A stretch of DNA of 50,208 nt, from assembly GCA_964384025.1 (NCBI GenBank), contig CAYLJJ010000044.1, positions 1 through 50,208 of the forward strand, given 5' to 3'. The position numbers and the translations under genes were made by a program. Source of the DNA: CAYLJJ01 sp964384025 (GTDB lineage Bacteria; Myxococcota_A; Bradymonadia; UBA7976; UBA1532). The stretch's first letter is position 1, and every line of letters begins with the position of its first letter. A model generated the notes under the pieces. The model made no database searches. It had not been told where the DNA came from and was given only the letters and a program-made list of their open reading frames with translations. Below, piece by piece: positions 49,370 to 50,208 of the stretch.

Positions 49370-49457
49370 CGTCTCTCCTTGAAAGCGCGGATGATGCCTA
49401 GACCCAGGACAGAGAGCAAGCCTTTAGCGTGAGAGCGCTCTTCTGCTCTAAAGGCTC

Positions 49458-50208
49458 TCATCTCTGCTCTCTTTTCCGCTGCTGTTTGGCTCTCCAGGCT
49501 CGATAGCGGCTCCTTCGACGATCACGGCGATTCTGCCACTGAACCAAGGCGACTCGACGCCCTCGATAGCTCTCCTCAGGCTCAAATATATAGGGCTTGA
49601 TCAGAGGTAGAGGATCGAGATGTACCCCATCCTTCCTGATCTCAAAGTGTAGATGAGCCCCTGATGCGCGAATCCCGCTGCGCCCTACATAGCCGATGAG
49701 ATCTCCCGCCTTAACCCGCTGCCCCCGCTCCACTGTGTAGCGAGAAAGGTGCATATAGGCGGAGCGCCAACCCCCACCGTGACTGATCATCACAAAGAGC
49801 CCTCCAGGAGCCATCTTCCTGTATGGAAAGCGTCGTGCCTCTGAGAAGGGCATATTTCGATGACCAGGGCCCTTGAGATCCACTCCTGCGACCACTATGC
49901 GACCATCCGCCACCGCCCGCACCGGCTCTCCCCCTGTAGAGTCAAAGTCCAAGCCTTGGTGCCGCCGGCCACCTCCATCGCGATCCTCGCCCATACGACT
50001 GCTGATCTTTCGAGGGGCACCATCTAGGGGGCAGTGTAAAGCTCGCCCCTGTTCAAACTCAGCGCGGGCCTTGGAGGGGGTCTTTAAGTAGTACTCTAGG
50101 AGCCGACGCCGTGCCCTCAAGACCCTATCCTCTCCGCCCGCTCCGTCCACTCGATCTCCCCAGAGAAAATGAGAGACAAAGTGACGGTGAGGGACTGAAG
50201 CAAAAGCG
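49458..50208 (-). CDS. M23-family metallopeptidase (5' end beyond window)
   Basis: An endopeptidase of the lysostaphin/LytM type acting on peptidoglycan cross-links. HQGLDFDSTGG gives the first zinc His and the Asp, GGGWRSAYMHLS the middle His, and SGAHLHFEIRKDG the HxH motif, so the zinc site is complete and an active enzyme is expected. A basic tail (QNRRDRRRSRYRAWRAKQQR) ends it. The frame stays open through the right edge (VPHRHFVSHFLWGDRVDG before the first GTG at 50150), and that part reads as coding, so the gene almost surely begins outside the window, where a signal peptide should be. It may belong to the amidase-activator EnvC/NlpD group or act itself. Confidence 0.88.
   Translation of the reverse strand, partial: AFASVPHRHFVSHFLWGDRVDGAGGEDRVLRARRRLLEYYLKTPSKARAEFEQGRALHCPLDGAPRKISSRMGEDRDGGGRRHQGLDFDSTGGEPVRAVADGRIVVAGVDLKGPGHRNMPFSEARRFPYRKMAPGGLFVMISHGGGWRSAYMHLSRYTVERGQRVKAGDLIGYVGRSGIRASGAHLHFEIRKDGVHLDPLPLIKPYIFEPEESYRGRRVALVQWQNRRDRRRSRYRAWRAKQQRKREQR

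Overview
The window looks like a chromosomal segment of a Myxococcota/Bradymonadales-type deltaproteobacterium. This is inferred from its mix of Asp-rich lipoproteins, a protein combining Cys-rich CGDG...GEECDDGN...GDGC repeats with lamin-tail domains, very large Ser/Thr kinase-ATPase-TPR proteins, an FHA protein and a relic of a sigma-54 activator. No rRNA or tRNA gene was seen, so the taxonomy stays an inference. Native genes are noticeably rich in GATC, and many start at GTG or TTG behind a good Shine-Dalgarno.

Layout. 0-2.2 kb: the end of one Asp-rich lipoprotein gene and a second lipoprotein with a propeller-like domain. 2.2-9.5 kb: an accessory, partly decayed block. It holds an IS110-type transposase relic, a membrane metallophosphoesterase, a chemoreceptor, an internally deleted IS with both terminal inverted repeats, a CNNM/CBS membrane protein, a small winged-helix ORF, a second relic of the same IS family, and a toxin-antitoxin pair whose GNAT toxin is frameshifted. 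9.7-15.6 kb: housekeeping run of a cNMP-fold protein, cysS, uvrB and uvrC. 15.9-22.3 kb: an envelope/phosphate-flavoured run: secreted CYTH-like protein, phosphate-type porin, lamin-tail lipoprotein, an unknown protein beside a cytosolic CYTH phosphatase, and a membrane protein. 22.3-26.8 kb (minus): a translationally coupled VIT/VWA protein and an alpha-toroid + DUF4159-like protein.

26.9-32.2 kb: small Cys-rich lipoprotein, peptide (POT) transporter, uppS, a sensor kinase/response regulator pair and a divergent outer-membrane barrel. 32.2-39.0 kb (minus): two tandem Ser/Thr kinase-ATPase-TPR giants one base apart; the upstream one has a degenerate ATPase. 39.1-40.7 kb: acyl carrier protein with a hairpin over its Shine-Dalgarno, greA, and an rpsU operon with a promoter, a leader hairpin and a candidate coupled leader peptide. 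40.7-44.9 kb (minus): two coupled lipoprotein genes, one very large with 39-bp tandem repeats. 45.6-50.2 kb: rsgA, an FHA protein, the wreck of a sigma-54 activator, yciO-like and yhbY-like genes, and an M23 peptidase running off the right edge.

The points most worth following are the coupled secreted CYTH/porin pair together with the cytosolic CYTH cluster, the VWA/DUF4159 pair, the twin kinases with one dead-looking ATPase, the RNA structures at acp and rpsU, and the three gene relics (IS family, GNAT toxin, sigma-54 activator) found by reading gaps on both strands.
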